Below, piece by piece: positions 1-8,944 of a stretch of 64,000 bases of DNA. Numbering within the stretch: the first letter of the stretch is position 1; each line of letters opens with the position of its first letter. The stretch comes from an uncultured Lachnospira sp. (GTDB lineage Bacteria; Bacillota; Clostridia; Lachnospirales; Lachnospiraceae), in the NCBI GenBank assembly GCA_910589305.1, contig CAJUTV010000009.1:62001-126000 (forward strand). Direction: 5' to 3'. The notes below the pieces were generated by a model, which saw only the letters and a list, made by a program, of their open reading frames with translations, searched no databases and was not told the origin of the DNA. Both the position numbers and the translations under genes were made by a program.

Positions 1-1023
1 AAACATCAAAGTCTTACACAGGCGGCACAGATGGAGCAGATACATCACAAAACAGGAAGAGATGATGTGTTTTTATGTATACCGCCGCTATATCATACGG
101 GTGCTAAATTTCATTGGATGGGAAGTCTTGTAGCAGGAAGTAAGGCAGTACTTTTAAAGGGGACAAAACCAGAGACCATTTTGTCTGCTATATCCTCTGA
201 AAAATGTACAATTGTATGGCTGTTAGTGCCATGGGCACAAGATATTTTAGATGCTTTAGAATGTGGAAAAATTAAAATTTCAGATTATGAACTAAAACAG
301 TGGCGGCTTATGCACATTGGTGCACAGCCTGTACCGCCATCCCTTATTAAGAGATGGAAAGAGTATTTTCCAAATCATAGTTATGACACAAATTATGGTT
401 TATCGGAATCAACAGGACCAGGCTGTGTACATCTTGGTATGGAAAATATACACAAAGTAGGTGCTATAGGCGTTCCAGGTTATCGTTGGGTCTGTAAGAT
501 TGTTGATGAAGATAATAATGAAGTCAAACAGGGGGAAGTTGGAGAGCTGTGTGTTAAAGGACCTGGCATTATGACTTGTTATTATCGCAATGAGGAAGCT
601 ACAAAGGAATCGCTTAAAAATGGATGGCTTTATACTGGTGACATGGCTATGCAGGACGAAGATGGTTTTTATTTTTTAGTAGACCGAAAAAAAGATGTTA
701 TTGTCAGCGGTGGTGAAAATTTATATCCTGTGCAGATAGAAGATTTCCTAAGACGTTATGATAAAATAAAAGATGTGGCAGTCATAGGACTTCCAGACAG
801 GCGTCTTGGTGAAAAGGCGGCTGCTGTTATAGAGCTTAAGGATAATGTTTCATGTACACAGGAAGAAATTGAGCAATTTTGCAATCAACTTCCTCGATAT
901 AAGCGACCAAAGGAAATTATATTTGCTGAGATTCCAAGAAACGCTACAGGTAAGATTGAAAAACCAAAGCTTCGTGAACGTTATGGTGCTGTTCGACTGG
1001 TAGAAAAAGAAAACAAAGCATAA
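1..1023 (+). CDS. AMP-dependent acyl-CoA synthetase/ligase, 3' part only
   Basis: The reading frame is open to the first base of the window, so the true start lies upstream; at least 340 residues are visible. The protein belongs to the class I adenylate-forming family, which activates a carboxylate with ATP and then transfers it to CoA. Visible core motifs are YGLSESTG near base 396, YTGD near base 633, DRKKDVIVSGGENLYP near base 685 (the hinge and start of the C-terminal lid) and a terminal RNATGKIEK near base 940 carrying the catalytic lysine of the lid. The substrate cannot be read from the sequence; a fatty or aromatic acid is possible. It converges with the amidohydrolase 6 bp downstream. 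Confidence 0.85.
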   Translation, partial: KHQSLTQAAQMEQIHHKTGRDDVFLCIPPLYHTGAKFHWMGSLVAGSKAVLLKGTKPETILSAISSEKCTIVWLLVPWAQDILDALECGKIKISDYELKQWRLMHIGAQPVPPSLIKRWKEYFPNHSYDTNYGLSESTGPGCVHLGMENIHKVGAIGVPGYRWVCKIVDEDNNEVKQGEVGELCVKGPGIMTCYYRNEEATKESLKNGWLYTGDMAMQDEDGFYFLVDRKKDVIVSGGENLYPVQIEDFLRRYDKIKDVAVIGLPDRRLGEKAAAVIELKDNVSCTQEEIEQFCNQLPRYKRPKEIIFAEIPRNATGKIEKPKLRERYGAVRLVEKENKA

Positions 1024-1029
1024 ATGCAA

Positions 1030-1878
1030 TTATAATTTTAACAACTGAACGGCATTATCACCAAGTATTGCAGAAGTATCTTTATCAGAAAGACCACTGT
1101 CTTTTATAAATTCAATAACATTTTTTTGAGAATCCCAAGGGCAATCTGTACCAAACAATATTTTGGAAGCCCCATGTTTTTTAACAAATCGTAAAAAACG
1201 TTCTCTTGACAATGGAGGTGCTTCTTCTGGGCGGCGTTTTGTATTTGGAGCAGGCTTTAACCGAAGGAGTGAAAGTGCTGTGTCAAAATACACATCTCGT
1301 CCAAGAAGAGTGCCTTCTACTTGTGAAGAGCATCCCCAGCCGCCCATATGAGCCAATATCATATTTTTTGGCTGAAGGGTATCTAACATTGTTATAATAT
1401 GTGATATATTGGCATAATTATACAGAGGAATGGTGATATCATATCCTGCATGAATCAAAACAATCATATCATTTTCACAAGCATATTCTATAATATGAAG
1501 ATATTTTATATCATCAATATATGTTTTTTGAAAAATAGGATGCAGCTTAATTCCTTTTACACCTTTATGAGCAAGGTCTTTGATAATTTTTTTAGGATTT
1601 TCATTATCAGGGTGTATTCCGCCAAAAGAAATTAACCCTGTTTCTTCAGAAAATTCATTGATAGCAATGGCAGTTTGATTAATATTTTCTGTTTGAGTTG
1701 GTTTGGTTGCAACAGGCAATAGAATAGAGTAATCAACATGTGATTCATTCATAGAAGATATAAGGCTGTCATTGGTTCCTTTTATATAATTTTTAATTCG
1801 TCCATTATGACCGAGTGTGTAAATGGCTCTGTCTGCCAAAAACGAAGGAAATGTATGAGTATGAAAATCAATAATCAA
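1030..1878 (-). CDS. Amidohydrolase family protein (amidohydrolase_2 type TIM barrel)
   Basis: This 282-residue protein begins MIIDFHTH, the HxH metal-binding signature of the amidohydrolase superfamily. Further metal or catalytic positions are IKLHP (about residue 118), ILAHMGGWG (about 177) and the late aspartate in FGTDCPW (about 243). The family hydrolyses or decarboxylates small cyclic or carboxylic substrates; the substrate here is unknown. The start has an AAGGAGG-like site (aaggttatcctcctttc on the + strand). It is transcribed towards the acyl-CoA ligase and away from the STM4015-type cluster, so it is probably a single gene. Confidence 0.8.
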   Translation of the reverse strand: MIIDFHTHTFPSFLADRAIYTLGHNGRIKNYIKGTNDSLISSMNESHVDYSILLPVATKPTQTENINQTAIAINEFSEETGLISFGGIHPDNENPKKIIKDLAHKGVKGIKLHPIFQKTYIDDIKYLHIIEYACENDMIVLIHAGYDITIPLYNYANISHIITMLDTLQPKNMILAHMGGWGCSSQVEGTLLGRDVYFDTALSLLRLKPAPNTKRRPEEAPPLSRERFLRFVKKHGASKILFGTDCPWDSQKNVIEFIKDSGLSDKDTSAILGDNAVQLLKL

Positions 1879-2078
1879 GGTTATCCTCCTTTCTATAATT
1901 ATCTTTATTATTTCATATTTAATCTAATTTTTCTCTAATTTTTACCTACCTAATTTATAATTAATTATACAATCTATCTATAATGAGCAGGCAGTACAGC
2001 GAATTGTTAATATTTATTTGATTTTTGTATAATATAACATAGGTTGCCCGAATTTTCCATTAAATAATTTGCCAAGTA

Positions 2079-2107
2079 TTGTTAAAACAAAACATATGTG
2101 CTATAAT
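2079..2107 (+). promoter_or_regulatory. Predicted sigma-A promoter of the STM4015-STM4011-like cluster
   Basis: A -35 element TTGTTA at 2079-2084, a 17-nt spacer and a consensus -10 TATAAT at 2102-2107 lie about 45 bp before the first gene of the cluster. Transcription would start near 2114, just before the AAAGGAGAA ribosome-binding site. Confidence 0.65.
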
Positions 2108-2130
2108 TGCACTATTATGGTAAAGGAGAA

Positions 2131-2149
2131 AGAACTGTGTGACAGTTCT
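2131..2149 (+). promoter_or_regulatory. Hairpin between Shine-Dalgarno and start codon
   Basis: AGAACTGT (2131-2138) and ACAGTTCT (2142-2149) form a perfect 8-bp stem with a GTG loop. It sits between the strong SD AAAGGAGAA (2122-2130) and the start codon region. Unfolded, the SD is about 26 nt from GTG 2155. Folded, AGGAG lies 7 nt from that GTG. The stem is seen directly; its role in bridging the SD to the start is inferred. Confidence 0.55.
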
Positions 2150-2154
2150 AATTG

Positions 2155-3018
2155 GTGAGTATGGGTAAAAGTAAAAAATATGTTTATGATTGGGATGATT
2201 GTAACGATGATAGCAAAGGTCCTGATACGATGATAGGAGAGATGCTTGCAGACAGTGAACTTCCTGATTTAGAAGAGTTGATTATTGGCTGTTGGGGTTA
2301 TGGAGGTGAAGATTGTCAGGAAATTATTAATGGCATTATTGAAAATGCAGATAAGTTTAGTCATATCAAAAAATTGTTTGTCGGTGATATGACTTATGAA
2401 GAGTGTGAAGTGTCTTGGATTGAGCAGGGAGATTACAGCAAGCTTTGGGCAGCTATGCCGCAGTTAACAGAATTAACAATAAAGGGCAGTACTAATTTGA
2501 CACTAGGAGATATCGAACATGAAAATTTAAGGTCGTTGACAATTATTTGCGGCGGACTTGGCAAGAATGTTATCGAGGAGATTCAAAAAGCAAAATTACC
2601 TAATTTAAAGAAGCTTTTATTATATATTGGTATTGAAAATTATGGATTTGATGGAGATGCAAAAACGATTGAAAATTTATTAGCAAAATCGGATTTTCCA
2701 AATTTAACTTATCTTGGAATTACAGACAGTGAAATTCAAGATGAATTGACACAAGTCGTTCTTGAAAGTAAATATATGAGTCAAATTAACACGTTGGATT
2801 TGTCTAATGGCACGTTGACGGATAAGGGAGGCACTCTTTTATTAGAGAAGATACCGCAATATCCAAATATTAAAAAAGTAGATTTACATTATCATTATCT
2901 ATCGGATGAGATGATGAAAAAATTGAAACAACTGCCAATCGTTATAGACCTGTCTGAGCAGGAGGACGTCGAAGTATGGGACGGAGAAATTTGGATGAAT
3001 GCGATGCTGACAGAATAA
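2155..3018 (+). CDS. STM4015-family leucine-rich repeat protein
   Basis: About 287 residues with degenerate leucine-rich repeats throughout, such as LPDLEELIIGC, MPQLTELTIKG, LPNLKKLLLYI, FPNLTYLGITD and INTLDLSNGTL. There is no signal peptide or membrane segment, so it is probably a cytosolic binding or scaffold protein. It matches the Salmonella STM4015 family in size, in the N-terminal YDWD segment and in being followed by STM4014-like to STM4011-like genes in order. Start choice is uncertain: TTG 2152, GTG 2155 and ATG 2161 are in frame, and GTG 2155 has the best SD spacing if the intervening hairpin folds. The 3' end overlaps the next gene by 43 bp, implying translational coupling. The molecular function of the family is unknown. 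Confidence 0.75.
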   Translation: MSMGKSKKYVYDWDDCNDDSKGPDTMIGEMLADSELPDLEELIIGCWGYGGEDCQEIINGIIENADKFSHIKKLFVGDMTYEECEVSWIEQGDYSKLWAAMPQLTELTIKGSTNLTLGDIEHENLRSLTIICGGLGKNVIEEIQKAKLPNLKKLLLYIGIENYGFDGDAKTIENLLAKSDFPNLTYLGITDSEIQDELTQVVLESKYMSQINTLDLSNGTLTDKGGTLLLEKIPQYPNIKKVDLHYHYLSDEMMKKLKQLPIVIDLSEQEDVEVWDGEIWMNAMLTE

Positions 3019-4064
3019 AAAAGATTTTACTGCTTGGTGTAGAAGGCGACAAAAGAAAGATTTACTTTGAAAAAGCGGTCTGTGAGGCAGGGATTGATTA
3101 TGAATTTTGTGATTGGAATAATTTTTTGCTTTTGGAGAAAAGGAAAGATTTAAAACAGTGCATTATTAAAATTGATGCACCAAAATGGGATAGTTCTATC
3201 TTAAATGATTTAGATAAACTTACGAATCAATATAAGAAAGCGTTGTTTACTTTGACAGAGCAGCCTTTTGGCGCATATTTTAATCATCCTATGGATATTT
3301 TAGAACTGTTAGATAAAAGAAAATGCAAGCAAAAGTTAATACAAAATGGTATTCCTGTTACCAAACCAATTTTTCATACATTTTCAAAAAGTGATGAATT
3401 GTTGTCATTTATGAGGGAAAATCAGTGGAGACAAGTCTTTATAAAACCTGTTACTGGTTCTGGAGCTGCTGGTGTGTCAGCACTTCGTTTTGTACCGACA
3501 AAAAACAAAATTGTTTTATATACATGTGCGCAGTTATTTGAAAACAAACTTATTAACACGAAAAGGATGCATCGATTAGAACAAGATAAAGCGGTTGAGT
3601 TTTTAGATGTACTTTTAAAGCTAGACTGTATTGTAGAAAAATGGCATAGAAAATCAAGTTGTCAAAGCAAAGATAATGATTATATTGACAACCAATATTA
3701 TTTTGATTTGCGTGTGATTGTTCAAGATGGAAGAATTGATTATATTTTGCCACGATTATCAAAAGGACCTATTACAAATTTGCATCTTAACAATTTGTCA
3801 ATCCCTTTCAATGAATTAAATTTAAAAACATCTGTTGTTGATGAACTTTGTGATGTCTGTATCAAAGCGGCAGCTTGTTATCCAAGATTAAACAGTGTAG
3901 GGCTTGATGTTTTGTTAGAAAAAGACAGTGAAAAGCCCTATATTATTGAGATGAATGCACAAGGCGATTTGATGCACAAAGATGTATATGGCGACAATAT
4001 AATTTATAGAAGACAAATTGAGCTTATAAACAATATAATGTTAAAGTCCTCTTTAAGGCTATAG
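2976..4064 (+). CDS. STM4014-family ATP-grasp protein
   Basis: This 362-residue protein resembles ATP-grasp ligases, which couple a carboxylate to an amine or thiol using ATP. Visible segments are the nucleotide-binding lysine region QVFIKPVTGSGAAGVSAL (about residue 150) and the metal-binding end PYIIEMNAQGD (about residue 325), preceded by NSVGLDVLLE. ATG 2976 has a GGAGGA site at 2961-2966 with 9-nt spacing, placing the start inside the preceding LRR gene. It is the second gene of the STM4015-STM4011-type set. The substrate is unknown. A role in peptide-bond or amide formation on a small molecule or peptide is an inference from the fold. Confidence 0.75.
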   Translation: MGRRNLDECDADRIKKILLLGVEGDKRKIYFEKAVCEAGIDYEFCDWNNFLLLEKRKDLKQCIIKIDAPKWDSSILNDLDKLTNQYKKALFTLTEQPFGAYFNHPMDILELLDKRKCKQKLIQNGIPVTKPIFHTFSKSDELLSFMRENQWRQVFIKPVTGSGAAGVSALRFVPTKNKIVLYTCAQLFENKLINTKRMHRLEQDKAVEFLDVLLKLDCIVEKWHRKSSCQSKDNDYIDNQYYFDLRVIVQDGRIDYILPRLSKGPITNLHLNNLSIPFNELNLKTSVVDELCDVCIKAAACYPRLNSVGLDVLLEKDSEKPYIIEMNAQGDLMHKDVYGDNIIYRRQIELINNIMLKSSLRL

Positions 4065-4155
4065 ATGGTTTATATGTTTTATATTTATAGAATATTTTTA
4101 TAATTATTAACAAATATACGTGTAATAGTAAAACTTAAAATTTTTAATAAACAAG

Positions 4156-4186
4156 TGGTCAAGCAGACTGTAAATATCCGTTTGAC
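4156..4186 (+). repeat. Solitary right module of the dispersed repeat
   Basis: The segment caagcagactgtaaatatccgtttgac is a diverged copy of the REP-like right module (consensus GCGGATTGCGAATATCCGCTTGAC). It lies in the 152-bp gap between the ATP-grasp and hydrolase genes, the only large gap inside the cluster. The rest of the gap is AT-rich with no recognisable gene. Confidence 0.5.
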
Positions 4187-4216
4187 ATATAAATATATAA
4201 GGAAAGGATAAAAAAT

Positions 4217-5077
4217 ATGATGAATGAAGTACCATTTGCAGCATTTCGAGCCAGTATGACAAAAAATGAAACATCTGTTGATATGACACAGGTGGTGGGC
4301 AGTAATGATATTTTGTTTGTGTGTCTTGATACATTAAGATATGATGCAGCTATTGAGGAAGAAAAAAATGGCGGTACACCTGTTTTAAATCGTTATGGTT
4401 TATGGGAAAAACGTCAAGCGCCAGGCAATTTTACATATCCTTCGCATCATGCCATTTTTGCAGGTTTTCTTCCTGGAAAAGAGGAAGCAAAAAATATTGC
4501 ACAGCAGGAAATGTTATTTTTTCCAAAAAGCAGTGGTATGGGGAAAAATGCTCCAAAGGGCGCATATGGTTTTTCTTCAAGTAATCTTGTTCAAGGGCTT
4601 CATAATGACGGCTATGATACATGGTGTGTCGGCGGAGTGACATTTTTTGATAAACGTTCTGATATAGGCAATGTTTTTCCAAGTTTTTTTGAAAAAAGCT
4701 ATTGGAATCCGTCATTTTCATGTTCTGTAAAGGAAAGTGTCAATAATCAAGTGGATTTTATTATAAAGAAACTTGAACAAAATACAGATGACAGAAAAAT
4801 CTTTTTATACCTTAATGTATGTGCAATTCACTATCCGAATTATTTTTATTTGGATAATAATAAAAATGACAGCATTGAGAGTCATAAAGCGGCATTGAGA
4901 TATGTGGACACGCAGTTAGGGCGATTATTTGATTGTTGGAAGGAAAAGCGAGGAAAAACATTTGTTGTGTGTTTTTCAGACCATGGCACATGTTATGGTG
5001 AAGATGGCTATATATTCCATGCAGTAAATCATCCAGTTGTTAATACTGTTCCATATAAACACTTTTTTATAGAATAG
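4217..5077 (+). CDS. STM4013/SEN3800-family hydrolase (alkaline phosphatase/sulfatase superfamily)
   Basis: This 286-residue protein carries alkaline-phosphatase-superfamily metal-site motifs: LFVCLDTLRYD (first aspartate, about residue 37), APGNFTYPSH with a candidate Thr or Ser nucleophile (about residue 72), then FSDHGTCYGEDGY (about 255) and HAVNHP (about 271). It has no signal peptide, so it acts in the cytosol. The family includes phosphatases, sulfatases and phosphotransferases; the substrate is unknown. The start ATG has an AAGGAAAGGA site about 8 nt upstream, and ATG 4220 is equally possible. The next gene follows after 5 bp, indicating one operon. Confidence 0.75.
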   Translation: MMNEVPFAAFRASMTKNETSVDMTQVVGSNDILFVCLDTLRYDAAIEEEKNGGTPVLNRYGLWEKRQAPGNFTYPSHHAIFAGFLPGKEEAKNIAQQEMLFFPKSSGMGKNAPKGAYGFSSSNLVQGLHNDGYDTWCVGGVTFFDKRSDIGNVFPSFFEKSYWNPSFSCSVKESVNNQVDFIIKKLEQNTDDRKIFLYLNVCAIHYPNYFYLDNNKNDSIESHKAALRYVDTQLGRLFDCWKEKRGKTFVVCFSDHGTCYGEDGYIFHAVNHPVVNTVPYKHFFIE

Positions 5078-5082
5078 GGGAT

Positions 5083-6393
5083 ATGATGAATCGATATATA
5101 CAATATATGTATAGTTATCCTCATAAAACAGCGTATGGTTTGCTGGAAAATATCAATTTAAACAATTATTTTTATCATTTGGAAGGTGAAGGGCATAGTT
5201 TATATCTTCATCTTCCTTTTTGTGAAAGTAAATGCGGCTATTGCGATTTATTTTCAGTGACAGGATTAAATGAAACAAGAATAGATAACTATATTGAAAC
5301 ATTAATAAATCAAGCAAGACAATATAAGCAATTTTTACCACAAAGCACCATCTTTCAAGATTTTATTATTGGCGGAGGAACGCCATTATTATTGACAGAT
5401 AAGCAGTTATTAAGAATCTTTGAAATGGTAAAAGAGTATATGCCATTGAGTAAGGACTGTGAAATCATTATAGAGACAGCTCCAAACCAGACCACCCAAG
5501 AAAAAATTGCTTTGCTGCAAAAAGCAGGTGTGACACGTGTTAGTTTAGGAATACAAAGTTTTCATGATACTGAGTTAAGAAAACTCCAAAGAAATCATAG
5601 CAGCAAACAGGTCTTACAGGCAGCAACATTGTTGCATAATGCATCCTTTGAATGTGTTAATTTTGATTTTATTTATGGTATACCAGGTCAAACAAAAGAA
5701 AGTTTTATTGATTCTTTAAAACAGGCAATTGCATTTTCTCCAGATGAAATATATCTATATCCGTTATATATTAAACATGGTGTAAAGCTTGTAAAATCAT
5801 CACAAAAAAATGATTTTGATTCAGAAAATACATATCGTTTATATCAATATGGTTCAGCTTATTTAAAAGAAAATGGATATACGCAATGTTCTATGCGCTG
5901 TTTTTTAAAGAAAACGCAAAAAAATCAAGACCGATGGGAGCGACCATTTACAGAATGCGGGTTTAAAAGTACATTGTCACTAGGTTGTGGAGGACGAACA
6001 TATTTAGGCAGACTTCATACATGTACGCCTTACAAAATAACAAGATGTGCAGCATTAGAAGAACTTGACAGTTATATCCAAACAAAAGACCATATGATGG
6101 CACATCATGGGATTTTGCTCTCAGATGATGAATTAAAAAGAAGGTATGTCATTAAACATTTAATGATTATTCCAGGAATTTCAAAAAAAGCCTATAAAAA
6201 AGCATTTGCATCAGATGTATTAGTGGATTTTCCAATTATAAATGAATGGATAAACACAGGGTGGATTGATGAAAGCAATGATTTTATTTGCCTTACTGAA
6301 ATGGGATTAGGTCTTTCTGATTACATCGGACCTCAGCTTATTTCAGAGGAAATCGCAGAAAAGATGCTTGAGTGGGAGCGTATTAATGGATAA
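5083..6393 (+). CDS. STM4012-family radical SAM protein (HemW-like)
   Basis: 436 residues. The radical SAM cluster motif CESKCGYCDLF (CxxxCxxC) is at about residues 47-54, followed by the GGGTPLLL SAM-binding loop (about 104) and GIQSFHDTELRKLQR, as in the coproporphyrinogen-dehydrogenase/HemW branch. In STM4012-type loci it is paired with a second radical SAM enzyme. A TAGGGG element overlaps the stop codon of the preceding gene and suits ATG 5086 slightly better than ATG 5083. It overlaps the next gene by 8 bp. True HemW proteins act in heme handling; here the context points instead to the STM4011-4015 pathway, whose product is unknown. Confidence 0.8.
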   Translation: MMNRYIQYMYSYPHKTAYGLLENINLNNYFYHLEGEGHSLYLHLPFCESKCGYCDLFSVTGLNETRIDNYIETLINQARQYKQFLPQSTIFQDFIIGGGTPLLLTDKQLLRIFEMVKEYMPLSKDCEIIIETAPNQTTQEKIALLQKAGVTRVSLGIQSFHDTELRKLQRNHSSKQVLQAATLLHNASFECVNFDFIYGIPGQTKESFIDSLKQAIAFSPDEIYLYPLYIKHGVKLVKSSQKNDFDSENTYRLYQYGSAYLKENGYTQCSMRCFLKKTQKNQDRWERPFTECGFKSTLSLGCGGRTYLGRLHTCTPYKITRCAALEELDSYIQTKDHMMAHHGILLSDDELKRRYVIKHLMIIPGISKKAYKKAFASDVLVDFPIINEWINTGWIDESNDFICLTEMGLGLSDYIGPQLISEEIAEKMLEWERING

Positions 6394-7864
6394 AAACACA
6401 ATTGTTTATAGAGGCAGTCTGAAAAGTTGTAATTATCACTGCTCGTATTGTCCATTTTCAAAGCATAAAATGTCGGATAGAGAACTTGAGAAGGACAGAG
6501 AGTGTTGGACAGCGTTTTGTGAGAGTGTAAAAAAAAGAGTGAAAACTTTTTCTATAGGTGCTGTTTTTGTCACGCCATATGGAGAAGCGCTTATCCATCA
6601 TTGGTATTGGGAAGGATTGGCTTGTCTATCGCGTCTTGACACAATAGATAAAGTAGGCGTTCAGACAAATGCTAGTTTTGCCGTTGAAAAATTTTTGAAG
6701 ATTTATATAGATTTAGGCGGAAAAGTGGAGAAGCTTTGTATTTGGGCAACTTTTCATCCGCAAATGACGGATATTGATTCGTTTGTTTTGCAATGCAATA
6801 GACTTCTTAAAAGAGGAGTTTATTTAAGTGCTGGAGCAGTTGGCGTACCTGAAAATATTGAAATTATTAAAAAATTAAGAAATAAACTTCCAAAAAGCAT
6901 CTATTTATGGATTAATAGAATGGATGGTTTAAAAAGAAAGTATACAGTTGATGAATTAAATACATTTCTAAAAATAGACCCTTTTTTTATAAATGAATTA
7001 AACTATCCAAAAGTTTTCGCATCAATGTGCAAAAATCGCTGTTTTGTTAAGGCGAACGGGCAGATACATTCTTGTAATATCAGTAATATAAAGCCTGTTA
7101 ATTGGTATGAAGGTACAAAAGAAGATATTTTTAATCCATTATGCCGCAGTAAAAGATGTTCTTGTTATCTTGCTTACAGTGGACGGACGGATTTTCATTC
7201 TAAAAATTTTTTTGGCACGTATCCTATTTTTAGGATTCCTAAAAAGCCAAAAGCCATTTTTTTTGACTTAGACGGCACACTTCTTGATAAGGGTTCAAAA
7301 AATGGATTATCTTTAGAGACCTATCAGTATTTAATGGCGTTAAAAAATGATTTTCCACTGTTTTTTGCAACGTCTATGCCTAGAGAAGAAGTGATAAAAC
7401 GTTTAAAAGAGGCTATTCATTTATTTCAGGGAGGAATTGCAGCTTCAGGGGCATATGTATATGTAAATAATGAAAATGGTTTGAAAACAAATCATTATAC
7501 AATAAAAGTAAATGATTTAATAGGTTTACAACAATTTTTAAAAAAAGTAAAAGCTCGATTCCAATTTTATAAAATAGATGGTATAATTTATAAAATAACA
7601 TTGATAAAAAATTATCATTTTACATGGAATGATGAAGAATGTACTTTGATAAAAACCTTTTTTAAGGAATCAGAGTGTCGTTTTTTTGTTGAAAACCATT
7701 GTTTGCAGATTGTTGCTAAAGATAGAAATAAAGGCGCAGGTGTTTTGGAAATTTGTACATGGCTTGGTATCTCGGCAAAAGATGTGTTATCTGTGGGAAA
7801 TGATAGGGAAGATATTGCGATGGAAAATGTTTGTGGTGCCTATGTTAAAATACATAGATACTAA
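6386..7864 (+). CDS. STM4011-family radical SAM protein fused to a Cof-type HAD phosphatase
   Basis: 492 residues in two parts. Residues 1 to about 285 form a compact radical SAM domain with CNYHCSYCPF (CxxxCxxC, about residues 15-22) and C-terminal cysteines (KNRCFVKANGQIHSCN, and later CRSKRCSCY) that could bind an auxiliary cluster. From about residue 288 a complete HAD domain follows: FFDLDGTLLD (motif I), FATSMP (motif II), a KDRNKGAG lysine (motif III) and GNDREDIAM (motif IV). STM4011 proteins as I know them are about 290 residues, so the HAD half is an addition. ATG 6386 has GGGAG 9 nt upstream and lies inside the preceding gene. The fusion suggests that a phosphorylated intermediate is made and cleared in the pathway (inference). 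Confidence 0.8.
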   Translation: MDKNTIVYRGSLKSCNYHCSYCPFSKHKMSDRELEKDRECWTAFCESVKKRVKTFSIGAVFVTPYGEALIHHWYWEGLACLSRLDTIDKVGVQTNASFAVEKFLKIYIDLGGKVEKLCIWATFHPQMTDIDSFVLQCNRLLKRGVYLSAGAVGVPENIEIIKKLRNKLPKSIYLWINRMDGLKRKYTVDELNTFLKIDPFFINELNYPKVFASMCKNRCFVKANGQIHSCNISNIKPVNWYEGTKEDIFNPLCRSKRCSCYLAYSGRTDFHSKNFFGTYPIFRIPKKPKAIFFDLDGTLLDKGSKNGLSLETYQYLMALKNDFPLFFATSMPREEVIKRLKEAIHLFQGGIAASGAYVYVNNENGLKTNHYTIKVNDLIGLQQFLKKVKARFQFYKIDGIIYKITLIKNYHFTWNDEECTLIKTFFKESECRFFVENHCLQIVAKDRNKGAGVLEICTWLGISAKDVLSVGNDREDIAMENVCGAYVKIHRY

Positions 7865-7898
7865 AATTTGCAGTTAAAAGAAAGGCATGGTGATTGAT

Positions 7899-8723
7899 AT
7901 GTATGAGTTTACAGAGGATTGTATTACTGGGATTGAAGAGATAGACAGGGAACATGAGCATTTATTTCAGGTGATTAATGAGGCATATGGTTTGCTTAAT
8001 ACAGCAAATAAGCATGTTGTTATGGTTCGAGGGCTGGTTAAAGAATTAAAAAAATACGCAACAGTTCATTTTGAGCATGAAGAAGCCTATATGAATAAGA
8101 TTAACGACCCTGAATTGCCTAGACAAAAAAGAGAACATGAAGCATTTACCAAGAAAGTTAATGAGATTTATATTGATGATTTAGATGAAGAGAAAAGCAA
8201 AAAAATGTTGGAGGATTTGTTGTTGTTCCTCTCAAATTGGCTGTATCGTCATATACTTGGAAGCGATATTATGATTGGCAAGATGAAAACAGAGAATACA
8301 TCATCAAAACAATCCAATAAGCACTCTTTTCAATTTACACAAGAATATAAAACAAATATTGATTTTATAGATGAAGAACATAAACAGCTTTTTCAGATTA
8401 TTCAGAATGTATATGATGTTATACATATGGAATATGTCCATGATAAATTTGACAGAATTGTTCATGTATTAAAGGATTTAAAGAGTTATACAGATAAACA
8501 TTTTTCAGATGAAGAGGAATATATGGAGCGCATTCGATATAAAGATATTGAAGTTCAGCGATTAGCCCATAGAGCATTTATTGAAAAATTAAATCAAGTG
8601 GATTTGGAGTCAATTGACAATAATCAAGAAGAATATCTTGAAGAATTGATTAATTTTTTGTTAGAGTGGCTTAAAAATCATATTTTAAAGATGGATAAAA
8701 AAATACCTGCCCAAGAAGGATAA
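7899..8723 (+). CDS. Tandem two-domain hemerythrin protein
   Basis: About 274 residues with two bacteriohemerythrin domains. Domain 1 (about 1-130) shows IDREHEHLF, HFEHEEAYM, REHEAF and HILGSD; domain 2 (about 143-270) shows IDEEHKQLF, HFSDEEEYM, AHRAF and HILKMD. All diiron ligand types appear to be kept in both. Such proteins bind O2, NO or iron and may store, sense or scavenge oxygen. The gene starts 22-35 bp after the radical SAM/HAD gene and probably belongs to the same transcript, where it could protect oxygen-sensitive clusters (inference). Starts at 7887 (ATG) and 7890 (GTG) are also possible; ATG 7899 begins directly with the conserved domain. Confidence 0.85.
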   Translation: MYEFTEDCITGIEEIDREHEHLFQVINEAYGLLNTANKHVVMVRGLVKELKKYATVHFEHEEAYMNKINDPELPRQKREHEAFTKKVNEIYIDDLDEEKSKKMLEDLLLFLSNWLYRHILGSDIMIGKMKTENTSSKQSNKHSFQFTQEYKTNIDFIDEEHKQLFQIIQNVYDVIHMEYVHDKFDRIVHVLKDLKSYTDKHFSDEEEYMERIRYKDIEVQRLAHRAFIEKLNQVDLESIDNNQEEYLEELINFLLEWLKNHILKMDKKIPAQEG

Positions 8724-8944
8724 TTGATTTTTATATTTTTTATGTTAAACAGATTAGCAATAAATGTTATTTATAAAATAAAAAATGTAGACAAATTTAG
8801 AGTAATTTAAGTGAAAATAGTATCAAAAAGAATAGAATAAGCAATTTTTATCAAATATTCATAGATTATATAGAAAATTTATTTTCATGAATGATAAGCC
8901 AAGTGATGTGTTTATATAAGCATTTGGCGAGTGTTGCGAGAGTG

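Noticed and set aside
5083..6393. Annotation as HemW
   Set aside because: The sequence is HemW-like, but its neighbours are the STM4011-4015 set, so a heme role is not supported.
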